DNA from: Parachlamydia sp.
GTDB taxonomy: Bacteria; Chlamydiota; Chlamydiia; Chlamydiales; Parachlamydiaceae
Length of the DNA: 12,975 nt
NCBI GenBank assembly: GCA_021298935.1
Contig: JAJTHR010000337.1
Coordinates: 1-12,975, forward strand
Direction of reading: 5' to 3'
Shown one piece after another: positions 1 to 5,794 of the stretch (position 1 is the stretch's first letter; every line of letters begins with the position of its first letter). A program made the translations under genes and the position numbers. The notes beneath the pieces were generated by a model. It had not been told where the DNA came from, ran no database searches, and worked only from the letters and a program-made list of their open reading frames with translations.

Positions 1-138
1 CATAAATTTGACTTGTGATCACCTTCATCTTTAAAAGATCTCTCCTTGTTGATATTCAAAGATATCAACTTCGAAAAGATCTTTTAAATCTGAAGCGCTG
101 ACAAATCAACTTTATGGTTTTATTTTTGGGAAATGGTA
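1..138 (-). mobile_element. 160-bp palindromic MITE-like element, copy 1 (cut by window edge)
   Basis: This stretch is the reverse complement of 9268-9405, with 4 mismatches and no gaps over 138 bases. Its outer 22 bases lie before the window. It ends at 138 in GGGAAATGGTA, the mirror of the TACCATTTCCC end of the complete copy. Each arm is largely complementary to the other, so a transcript or single strand would fold into one long hairpin. The next bases, TAA (139-141), match the 3-bp TTA/TAA duplication seen at the complete copy. There is no room for a transposase, so it would be a non-autonomous element moved in trans (inference). It sits inside the 3' end of a small minus-strand gene and supplies that gene's stop codon. 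Confidence 0.85.
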
Positions 139-399
139 TAAGGGATTGCCTGCAGCCTGCCTTTCAGCCATTTTCAAGTTGAGGATGCATTTTTGCTTAA
201 GATCATTGCATTGTTCCAGAAGGGGGAAAAACTTATGGATGAGGATCGTTTGTACGCGCAAGCGGTTAAATTTTCCATCTTCCAACAGACTGTGAAATTT
301 CTTGCACGTGAGCGGGAGCTGATAAACCGCCTGAGTGCTAAGTGCGATGATATTAATAGGATCAATGCATTGATCGTAAAACTGAAAAAAATCGATCAT
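112..399 (-). pseudogene. small orphan protein truncated by the miniature element; weak F-box-like stretch
   Basis: The open frame encodes 95 residues, but only the first 87 belong to the original gene. From Tyr88 on (YHFPKIKP) the residues are encoded by the miniature element ending at 138, and the TAA stop at 112-114 lies inside it. Any native C-terminus would be beyond the element, outside the window. The ATG (397-399) overlaps the stop of the upstream protease gene as TAATG, so the two are probably translationally coupled. Residues about 20-42, including TCKKFHSLLED, loosely resemble the second half of an F-box, a domain common among effectors of amoeba-associated Chlamydiae. This is only a hint, because the leading Leu-Pro of an F-box is not clear. 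Base use is A/T-rich like the protease gene. The opposite strand has a 90-codon frame that I take to be a shadow. Confidence 0.5.
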
Positions 400-1100
400 T
401 ATAAACTTTTTATGTGCTTTAAATGGTCGCTTCCTTTGAACAAAAGAATTTCGTTTCCACTATAAGTTAGGAGAGCTTGATTGATTTTATTAATAAGATC
501 ATCAAAAGTTAATTCGCGGTACTCACCGTTATTGGGATCAAAAAAAAGATAGTGGTCGGCTGAAGTTTTTTGTATTAACATGGAGTGGCCCCTTGCAGAA
601 AAAAACCCTCTTTTAAATACTTCGAATTTCAAAACTTCTTTTTCATCTAAATTAGCGAATTTATCACTAATCAGCTGTCGATTGACATTCCATGTTTTAT
701 TTTTAAAGTAGACGAGCTTGCGTTGTTCTGAATAAGAAAAAAGATTATTCGGGTAAAGTCCAAATAAAAAAGCCAAAGCTCTTCTAAAAAGAGTGTGAAT
801 TTTCAATAGATGGCTGTTTTTTATTTTTGGTGAATTTAATTTTTTTATGGTGATGTTTTTAAAAAGAAATTGATCATTCGTGGCTTTTCCAATCAAATTG
901 TCTGCCAATATACAATTGCAAATAATTTCACATAGCCCGCCATGCTCTCTAGCAATTTCTTTTAATGTGTTATATTGGGCATCAATATAAGTAGCGTTAT
1001 TATTCAATTGATTCCATACATGCATTTGATCGAAAGGATAATAATTTAAATTAAAATCTATTTTTTCTAAATTTAAATTCGAAAAATTAAAACTAATCAT
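399..1100 (-). CDS. putative C58-like (YopT/AvrPphB-type) cysteine protease, candidate effector
   Basis: A 233-residue protein with no signal peptide or membrane segment. It carries what looks like a papain-like Cys-His-Asp triad in the order and surroundings of peptidase family C58. Cys57 is in HGGLCEIICNCIL, at the start of a helix. His172 is in RGHSMLIQK. Asp188 is in YLFFDPNNGEYREL, where a hydrophobic strand leading into DPNxGEY/F is the most typical C58 signature. Known C58 enzymes (YopT, AvrPphB, LifA/Efa1 domain) are bacterial effectors cleaving host proteins, so a secreted effector is plausible in a chlamydial endosymbiont (inference). The gene is clearly more A/T-rich than its neighbours. 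Start: ATG at 1100 with AAAGG six bases upstream and a TATAAT at 1128-1123 on the minus strand. Its stop overlaps the next ATG by one base. The family call rests on motifs alone; another papain-fold family is possible. Confidence 0.55.
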   Translation of the reverse strand: MISFNFSNLNLEKIDFNLNYYPFDQMHVWNQLNNNATYIDAQYNTLKEIAREHGGLCEIICNCILADNLIGKATNDQFLFKNITIKKLNSPKIKNSHLLKIHTLFRRALAFLFGLYPNNLFSYSEQRKLVYFKNKTWNVNRQLISDKFANLDEKEVLKFEVFKRGFFSARGHSMLIQKTSADHYLFFDPNNGEYRELTFDDLINKINQALLTYSGNEILLFKGSDHLKHIKSL

Positions 1101-1122
1101 AATTACCTTTGTTTAAAGTGAA

Positions 1123-1128
1123 ATTATA
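1123..1128 (-). promoter_or_regulatory. candidate -10 box for the protease gene
   Basis: A perfect TATAAT on the minus strand lies 23 bases before the ATG at 1100, in an A/T-only stretch. No convincing -35 hexamer is seen at 16-18 bases upstream, so the promoter is weak evidence; in such A/T-rich DNA the match could be chance. Confidence 0.35.
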
Positions 1129-1167
1129 ATTAATTAATGTTAAAAGCATTTAAAGGAATTATGAAAA

Positions 1168-1314
1168 TTACCCTTTGATCACCAGGCGAGGGGAGAGTGT
1201 GGTCACCTTATTGGCAAGCCCGGCATCTTGTATAGCCTGCACGACATCATCCACATCTTTGTAGGCATCGGGCATTTCCTCAGCCACCGTGCGGTGAGAG
1301 GAGACCATGACGAA
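1168..1314 (-). pseudogene. rtcB: RtcB RNA ligase, C-terminal remnant only
   Basis: The last 48 codons before the TAA at 1170-1168 give the recognisable tail of the RtcB family: VAEEMPDAYKDVDDVV followed by the ending LSPRLVIKG. RtcB joins RNA 2',3'-cyclic phosphate ends to 5'-OH ends and needs its metal-binding His/Cys/Asp residues and the GMP-accepting His, all upstream of this tail. None of them is present. RtcB proteins are usually about 400-480 residues, so some 90% of the gene is gone. The fragment abuts, in another frame, the beginning of an archease sequence. The longer open frame starting at 1464 reads through the neighbouring remnant out of frame, so its first 50 residues are not RtcB. 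Confidence 0.8.
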
Positions 1315-1316
1315 TT

Positions 1317-1540
1317 GAAAGCAATGTCGGCGGTATGCTCCATTTCTACAAAAGGAGGCTGAAGGGAAAGGCTCCATAAGGATTGGTAGCGAGATTGACC
1401 CAGACTTTCGTACAGCTGAAGGGCTGAGGCATAGAGCGGCAGTGGCTGGAAATGCCGCTTCCACCCTTGTTTGTCAAAAGGAGCTCTGGCCAGGGAGCCT
1501 CGATAGCAAGGGCTAAAAATAACCGTTTAAATGTTTCCAT
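1317..1540 (-). pseudogene. 2',3'-cyclic phosphodiesterase (LigT/ThpR-like) plus archease start, internally deleted
   Basis: Two pieces in different frames. From the ATG at 1540, 19 codons read METFKRLFLALAIEAPWPE, like the N-terminus of LigT/ThpR RNA cyclic phosphodiesterases (MxRLFxAL...). After base 1485 the frame changes, and 1484-1317 reads APFDKQGWKRHF, then ALQLYESLGQSRYQSLW, like the C-terminal Lyxs...G..Y strand pair of LigT. This runs directly into FVEMEHTADIAF, which matches the start of archease (EHTAD metal-binding motif), the RtcB activator. The middle with both HxT/S catalytic motifs is missing, as is nearly all of archease. The ATG overlaps the end of the upstream membrane-protein gene by 14 bases, so this was the next gene in that operon. 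The LigT and archease calls rest on short motifs; together with the RtcB tail they support each other. Confidence 0.6.
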
Positions 1541-1967
1541 ATCTATCGATGTACAATAGATAAGTAAATAATAGCCACAGGCAAGCGGCATAGATCACTG
1601 TTTTTAATGGAAATTTTTTTTCCATGACACTGTTTTGAGGAGAGGAAGGATCGATCCATACAGGGGGTAGTTGAACTTTTAATTTAGATAAAGCTTCTTC
1701 AGCGGCCCAAGGGTTGAGGTAGTAGGGTTCTAATGCCTCTTGCCTTTCATAAGATTTGCCATTAAATAAATAGGCGAATTGCACCTGGACAGCAAATTTG
1801 CTTCCATTTGGCACAACTTTCCATTCTGTCTTGCTTGGCTGAGTGAGTGTGGTCAGGCTGCTGTATTGCATGATCTGGAAGAGTGCCATTCCCGTGTAAA
1901 AAAAAGCGCCGGTTGCAAAAATCAGGATAAAAATCTTCCAAACAGGATTTGAATGGCGAAACATCAT
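1527..1967 (-). CDS. small membrane protein, DUF3592-like
   Basis: A 146-residue protein with two predicted membrane helices, roughly residues 10-33 and 121-141, and about 85 residues between them. The middle part has the DUF3592 pattern: a strand ending FAYLFNGKSYERQ, then a spacer, then VWIDPSSPQNSVMEK, resembling the family's v.Y.p.nP..svL segment. The molecular function of this family is unknown; the loop is probably extracytoplasmic. The ATG at 1967 overlaps the stop of the pseudouridine synthase gene (ATGA), and its own stop overlaps the start of the phosphodiesterase remnant by 14 bases, so it is a central gene of a compact operon. The open frame is intact although its downstream neighbours have decayed. 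Confidence 0.65.
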   Translation of the reverse strand: MMFRHSNPVWKIFILIFATGAFFYTGMALFQIMQYSSLTTLTQPSKTEWKVVPNGSKFAVQVQFAYLFNGKSYERQEALEPYYLNPWAAEEALSKLKVQLPPVWIDPSSPQNSVMEKKFPLKTVIYAACLWLLFTYLLYIDRYGNI

Positions 1968-2797
1968 GGTATTTTTTGAAACTCTTCGGGCGGAGGTGCT
2001 TCAATGCGGATCTCTTTTTTTGAAATGGGATGCTTGAACCCCAGCAGGTGGGCATGGAGGCAAAGCCTTTTCAAAGGATTTGTTTGAGCGCCATATTTTT
2101 TATCTCCTGCAACGGGATGCCCGGCGGCAGTGCAGTGGACCCGTATTTGATTCTTGCGCCCTGTCTCCAATGTCAGTTCCAAGAGGGAGTATTTTTTTCC
2201 GGCTTTGAGTGTCTCAAAGTGTGTGATGGCCTGCTGCCCTTTGGTGGTATCGTATGTTTCATGCACATTGTAATTGGCATCTTCCACCAGGTAGCTTTCC
2301 CATGTGCCGGACATTTGAGTCATCCGCCCCTCTACGACAGCCGTATAAGCCCGCTGGATCGCATGCACCTTGAAAAGCTCTTTCAGCCCTTCAAGCGTTT
2401 TCTGATTAAAAGCGAAAAGCATCACCCCCGAAGTGTCCTGGTCAAGGCGGTGAACGACGAAAATAGCCTTGCGAAAATGTGTTTTTAGCAAGGCATGGGC
2501 CGTTTCATGCTTTTCAAAGGCAGCCGCAACGCTCAAAAGCCCGGTGGGCTTGTAAATGGCGACCAGGTCTTCATCTGCGTAAAGGATCTCAATGCCTCCA
2601 CCAATGATTTTTTTACGCTGTCCGATGCGGACTTCCTGCCCCTCGCGTACAACTGTCGCTACCGTTTTAATCGGCAGGCCGTCAATCTGTACACGGCCTT
2701 CCCGGATCCATTCACGCAAAGTGGTTTTGGAGCTATTGGGGGAAAAGTGGACAAGGGCTTCCAAAAGGGGAAGCGTGGAGGGGGCAATCCATTTCAT
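1964..2797 (-). CDS. RluA-family pseudouridine synthase
   Basis: A 277-residue protein that converts uridine to pseudouridine in rRNA or tRNA. Residues about 8-60 form an S4-like RNA-binding domain (REWIREGRVQIDG). The catalytic domain follows, with the family motif HRLDQDTSGVMLFA at 116-129; Asp119 is the catalytic residue. Also present are TGRKNQIRVH (212-221), GHPVAGDKKYG (226-236) and LHAHLLGF (247-254), all diagnostic of RluA/RluC/RluD. Length is slightly short of RluD (about 320) but complete in motifs. The exact target cannot be assigned from sequence. It heads a minus-strand operon with the DUF3592-like gene and the RNA-repair remnants. No clear Shine-Dalgarno is seen before the ATG, and a 99-bp palindromic element has landed only 28 bp upstream, where a promoter would be expected. 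Confidence 0.9.
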   Translation of the reverse strand: MKWIAPSTLPLLEALVHFSPNSSKTTLREWIREGRVQIDGLPIKTVATVVREGQEVRIGQRKKIIGGGIEILYADEDLVAIYKPTGLLSVAAAFEKHETAHALLKTHFRKAIFVVHRLDQDTSGVMLFAFNQKTLEGLKELFKVHAIQRAYTAVVEGRMTQMSGTWESYLVEDANYNVHETYDTTKGQQAITHFETLKAGKKYSLLELTLETGRKNQIRVHCTAAGHPVAGDKKYGAQTNPLKRLCLHAHLLGFKHPISKKEIRIEAPPPEEFQKIP

Positions 2798-2824
2798 AAT
2801 GGCAACAGGTTAAAGAGTTAGAAA

Positions 2825-2923
2825 TTCACCTTACGCAAAAAGAGCAAAATAAAGAAGCGAGCATTTTTGAACTTAATTGAGATTCAAAAGATCCGCTTCT
2901 TCATCTGCTCCTTTTGCGTAAGT
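2825..2923. mobile_element. 99-bp palindromic miniature element with 10-bp direct repeat
   Basis: The two halves are near-complementary along their length: CTTACGCAAAAAGAGCA pairs with TGCTCCTTTTGCGTAAG (one mismatch), then AGAAGCG with CGCTTCT, then TTTTGAA with TTCAAAA, leaving a loop of about 10 bases. An identical 10-bp GAGTTAGAAA lies immediately outside each side (2815-2824 and 2924-2933), which looks like a target-site duplication. The termini are slightly unequal and the palindrome can be extended a few bases into the right-hand repeat, so the exact ends are uncertain. It carries no gene. Its ends differ from those of the 160-bp elements at 1 and 9268, so it would belong to another family. 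It lies between the divergent pseudouridine synthase and rpsT genes, just upstream of the rpsT promoter. Confidence 0.65.
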
Positions 2924-2978
2924 GAGTTAGAAAGAAAGGGTATCAAAACAGGGGAGTTTAAAACAAGATTAATAGTCT

Positions 2979-3007
2979 TTGACGAATTAACTTCTATTGA
3001 CTATAAT
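2979..3007 (+). promoter_or_regulatory. sigma70-type promoter of rpsT
   Basis: TTGACG (2979-2984), a 17-bp spacer and TATAAT (3002-3007) make an almost consensus housekeeping promoter. Transcription would begin near 3014, giving a leader of about 30 bases before the rpsT start codon. Confidence 0.85.
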
Positions 3008-3044
3008 TACTCCCTTTAAAGATTAAAAAAACCTTAGAGGAACC

Positions 3045-3338
3045 ATGGCCAAACAAGAAGCTAAGCCAGCAAAAAAAGTAAAGCGTCCAACAGCCCTCAA
3101 GCGCGATCTCCAAAATGTCAAAAAGCGCTTGGAAAATAAAACGTATAAATCACGTGTTAGAACTGCCACACGCTCATTCCAGGATTCTTTGGTAAAAGGC
3201 GATGAAGCTGATACGCTAATTAAGCTTAACGAAGTTTACAGCATGTTGGACAAATGTGCAAAGAAAGGTGTTTACAAGGTGAATAAAGTCAGCCGGACAA
3301 AATCTCGCTTAGCTGCAAGAGCTGTCGCTAAGAAATAA
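3045..3338 (+). CDS. rpsT: 30S ribosomal protein S20
   Basis: A 97-residue, very basic protein. S20 binds 16S rRNA early in 30S assembly. Family hallmarks are visible in order: KRPTALKRDLQNVKKR, KSRVRTATRSF, a LDKCAKKGVYKVNKVSR segment and the KSRLAARAVAKK tail. Length fits chlamydial S20 (just under 100 residues). The ATG at 3045 follows AGAGGAA with suitable spacing. It has its own strong promoter and is probably transcribed alone; a hairpin lies 18 bases after the stop. Its neighbours are unrelated in function. Confidence 0.95.
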   Translation: MAKQEAKPAKKVKRPTALKRDLQNVKKRLENKTYKSRVRTATRSFQDSLVKGDEADTLIKLNEVYSMLDKCAKKGVYKVNKVSRTKSRLAARAVAKK

Positions 3339-3355
3339 AACTGCCTTTCAGTTAA

Positions 3356-3383
3356 GTCCTGTGTGTTAATCTTCACGCAGGAC
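3356..3383 (+). terminator. hairpin downstream of rpsT, possible weak terminator
   Basis: GTCCTG (3356-3361) pairs with CAGGAC (3378-3383), and GTG (3363-3365) with CAC (3374-3376), around a short loop. The following bases are ATTTCAACC, a poor U-tract, so termination may be partial and some read-through into the downstream operon is possible. Confidence 0.45.
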
Positions 3384-3414
3384 ATTTCAACCTTATCACA
3401 TTGCCAGGGCTTTC

Positions 3415-5091
3415 ATGTGCACGATACGTTCATTCGCTCTCTTTTTTTTCTTCTTTACAGCATTTGCAACAGCTGAAGAGCTTAAGCCCGACCTGACCGT
3501 CATGATCCCTATGCGGGATGGATTTGTCCTTCCCACCGATCTCTATTTGCCCTATCCTGAAGCGCGCGGCCTTCCTTGCATTTTACTGCGCAGCCCTGCC
3601 GGACGGGAGGCCTACTGGAAAAGCTTTGCCGAAATTGCAAAAGCCGGTTATGTCGTGGCCATTCAGGATACCCGCAATGTACTGGACGAAGAAGGAAAAA
3701 CTCTTCCCTTCATCACGGATGGCTGGGGAAAGCTGCAGGATGGGTATGACGCAGTCGAATGGCTGGCTAAAAGCCCTTACACAAATGGTAAAATCGGCAC
3801 ATGGGGCTCCTCTGCCTTAGGCATTACGCAGCTCTTGATGGCCCCTTCCCAGCCGCCGCATCTCGCTTGCCAGTATATCGTTGTCGCGGCCGCAAGCCTT
3901 TATCACCAAGGCATTTTTCCGGGCGGGATTTTACTTAAGCACCAGGCGGAAAGCTGGCTGGGCTATTATGCAAGAGACACGGGTGTTTTGAATTATGTCT
4001 GCCATCGCCCTTTCTATAATGATTTCTGGAAGCAGTTGAACACCCTCGAAGTGGTCGACCGGGTCAACGTGCCCGCCATTCATGTGGGGGGCTGGTACGA
4101 TACCTTCCTGCAAGGTACCTTATCCGCCTTTGTTGCACGTCAGAATAAGGGAGGGGAAGGGGCAAGAGGTGAGCAGAAGCTTGTCATTGGCCCATGGACA
4201 CATTTTTGGCCGCTTTCAAAAAAATTCGGCGATTTTGAAGTTCCTTTACCGGGAGTCACCCCCCCTTTTGACATAGCGCCGAAACGGTGGTTCGATTACT
4301 TTTTGAAAGGGGATAAAAACGGCATCGGATATCTTCCCCCTGTGCTCTATTACGTCATGGGCCCTTTCGACGGCTCCGCCTCAAGCGGTAATCTATGGCG
4401 CTCAGCGGATGCCTGGCCGGTCCCTTCCGTTCCAACGCCCCTTTACTTTAATTCCAACGGGTGGATGCAGCGAAAAATTCCTTTTACCGCCCTGCTCTCC
4501 TATACCTATGATCCCTTAAATCCGGTACTAACGAATGGGGGGAGAAATCTTTTTCTGGAATCGGGACCAATGGACCAAAGCGCCTCAGAAAAAAGAGAGG
4601 ATGTGCTAGTCTTCACGACAGAGCCTCTGGATGAAGATGTGGAAATGACAGGCAACTTGAGCGCGACCCTTTACGTGATGTCGGACAGGCCTGATACCGA
4701 TATCATTGTCAAGCTATGTGATGTCTACCCGGATGGAAAAAGTATCCTGATCTCGGAAGGGGGAAGCCGTTTAGGCCATCTTTGCTATGAAGAAAAAGGG
4801 GAGAAGTTTAAGCCCGGACAGTCGGCAAAAATTGAAGTTGATCTGTGGGCGACAAGCCTCGTTTTTGCCAAAGGGCATTCGATACGTGTGACGGTCAGTA
4901 GCTCCAACTATCCACGCTATGAAAAAAACATGAATGTCGGGCTGATCGGCAGCCGCAAAGGGGAGTCGAAAATCGCAAAAAATACGGTGCTGATGGGTGA
5001 AAAATACCCCTCGCACATCCTTCTGCCCATCGTCCGAATAGGAGAAAAATGGTTGGCCCATCCGCAAAATCACCAAACGGACGCACCTTGA
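3415..5091 (+). CDS. secreted CocE/NonD-family S15 hydrolase
   Basis: A 558-residue alpha/beta hydrolase of the Xaa-Pro dipeptidyl-peptidase S15/CocE group, which cleaves esters or peptide bonds; the substrate is unknown. A signal peptide is visible (basic start, Phe-rich core, cleavage near ATA-EE at residue 20), so it acts outside the cytoplasm. The catalytic domain shows IPMRDGFVLPTDLYLP (31-46), the nucleophile elbow GTWGSSALGITQ with Ser133, Asp229 in HVGGWYDTF and His263 in IGPWTH, all as in CocE. A C-terminal jelly-roll domain (about 380-550) includes DTDIIVKLCDVYPDGKS. Oddity: the oxyanion-hole Tyr of CocE-like enzymes, usually in a (T/N)PY motif, appears as Ala62 (RSPAGRE). It is first in an operon with the nucleotidyltransferase (1 base between stop and start) and PBP2. 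The ribosome binding site before the ATG is poor. Confidence 0.9.
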   Translation: MCTIRSFALFFFFFTAFATAEELKPDLTVMIPMRDGFVLPTDLYLPYPEARGLPCILLRSPAGREAYWKSFAEIAKAGYVVAIQDTRNVLDEEGKTLPFITDGWGKLQDGYDAVEWLAKSPYTNGKIGTWGSSALGITQLLMAPSQPPHLACQYIVVAAASLYHQGIFPGGILLKHQAESWLGYYARDTGVLNYVCHRPFYNDFWKQLNTLEVVDRVNVPAIHVGGWYDTFLQGTLSAFVARQNKGGEGARGEQKLVIGPWTHFWPLSKKFGDFEVPLPGVTPPFDIAPKRWFDYFLKGDKNGIGYLPPVLYYVMGPFDGSASSGNLWRSADAWPVPSVPTPLYFNSNGWMQRKIPFTALLSYTYDPLNPVLTNGGRNLFLESGPMDQSASEKREDVLVFTTEPLDEDVEMTGNLSATLYVMSDRPDTDIIVKLCDVYPDGKSILISEGGSRLGHLCYEEKGEKFKPGQSAKIEVDLWATSLVFAKGHSIRVTVSSSNYPRYEKNMNVGLIGSRKGESKIAKNTVLMGEKYPSHILLPIVRIGEKWLAHPQNHQTDAP

Positions 5092-5092
5092 C

Positions 5093-5782
5093 ATGAAGGC
5101 CGTCATTTTGGCTGCCGGCAAAGGGACGCGGCTAGATAGCAGTGAAGGGCATGATCCGAAACCCCTGACTTGCCTGTCCAACGGTCTTTCGATTCTCAAA
5201 ATGCAATTGCAAAATTTAAGCCGTCTTCTCCCTGTTGATGACATCCTTGTTGTTGTCGGCTACCATAAAGAGCAAATTATGGATGCCCATCCTGAACTTT
5301 TATATGTTTACAACCCCTCTTTTGCACAAGAAAATACTGCCAAAAGCCTCTTAAGGGCTTTTAAGAAAATCAATGACGATGTGCTGTGGATCAATGGGGA
5401 TGTCGTATTTAATCCGGCCATTTTCAGCCATTTCGATTTCAAATGCTCCTTTATGGTCGTCAATCAGGCAGAAGTGGGAGAGGAAGAGGTCAAGTACAAA
5501 TCGACAACCGCTGGAATGATCAGCGAGGTGTCAAAACAGGTGGAAAATGGGACTGGAGAGGCTTTGGGTATTAATTTTTGTACGCGCGCTGATTTGAAGC
5601 TGCTTTCTTCCTGCCTTGAGGTTTGCGAAAAGAATGACTATTTCGAGAAGGGGATCGAGAAAGCGATCCATCAAGCGATGCAGGTCAAAGCCATCCAAGT
5701 GGAAAAAGAAGACTGCGCTGAAATCGACTTTCCCGAAGACCTGGTCCGTGCTAACCAGTTGATCAAAAAATGGAATGGATAG
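5093..5782 (+). CDS. LicC-like nucleotidyltransferase
   Basis: A 229-residue NTP-transferase with a single Rossmann-like domain. The nucleotide-binding signature AVILAAGKGTRL is at residues 3-14, the PKPL motif at 22-25, a YNPSFAQENTAKSLLRA segment at 73-89, and the metal-binding Asp103 in WINGDVVF. Then GEALGI (155-160) and EIDFPEDLVRA (210-220) follow, a pattern typical of LicC-like CTP:phosphocholine and related (aminoethylphosphonate) cytidylyltransferases rather than the longer glucose-1-phosphate enzymes. It would activate a small phosphorylated group or sugar for an envelope polymer; the substrate is not determined by sequence. It lies between a secreted hydrolase and the cell-wall synthase PBP2 in one transcript, which suggests a role in surface decoration (inference). 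Confidence 0.75.
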   Translation: MKAVILAAGKGTRLDSSEGHDPKPLTCLSNGLSILKMQLQNLSRLLPVDDILVVVGYHKEQIMDAHPELLYVYNPSFAQENTAKSLLRAFKKINDDVLWINGDVVFNPAIFSHFDFKCSFMVVNQAEVGEEEVKYKSTTAGMISEVSKQVENGTGEALGINFCTRADLKLLSSCLEVCEKNDYFEKGIEKAIHQAMQVKAIQVEKEDCAEIDFPEDLVRANQLIKKWNG

Positions 5783-5794
5783 TCGGAGTCTCAT

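Noticed and set aside
193..465. Plus-strand 90-codon frame opposite the truncated gene
   Set aside because: No family resemblance and no good ribosome binding site. The minus-strand frame is coupled to the protease gene and explains the region better.
1168..1464. A 98-residue intact protein ending in the RtcB tail
   Set aside because: Its first 50 residues are an out-of-frame reading of the phosphodiesterase/archease remnant. Only the last 48 make sense, so it is a pseudogene fragment.
2030..2821. Plus-strand open frames across the pseudouridine synthase gene
   Set aside because: They are antisense shadows of a clearly recognised RluA-family gene, and the translations show no known motifs.
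4771..5244. Minus-strand 157-codon frame across the hydrolase/nucleotidyltransferase junction
   Set aside because: It spans two recognised plus-strand genes, has no motif, and is a reading-frame shadow.
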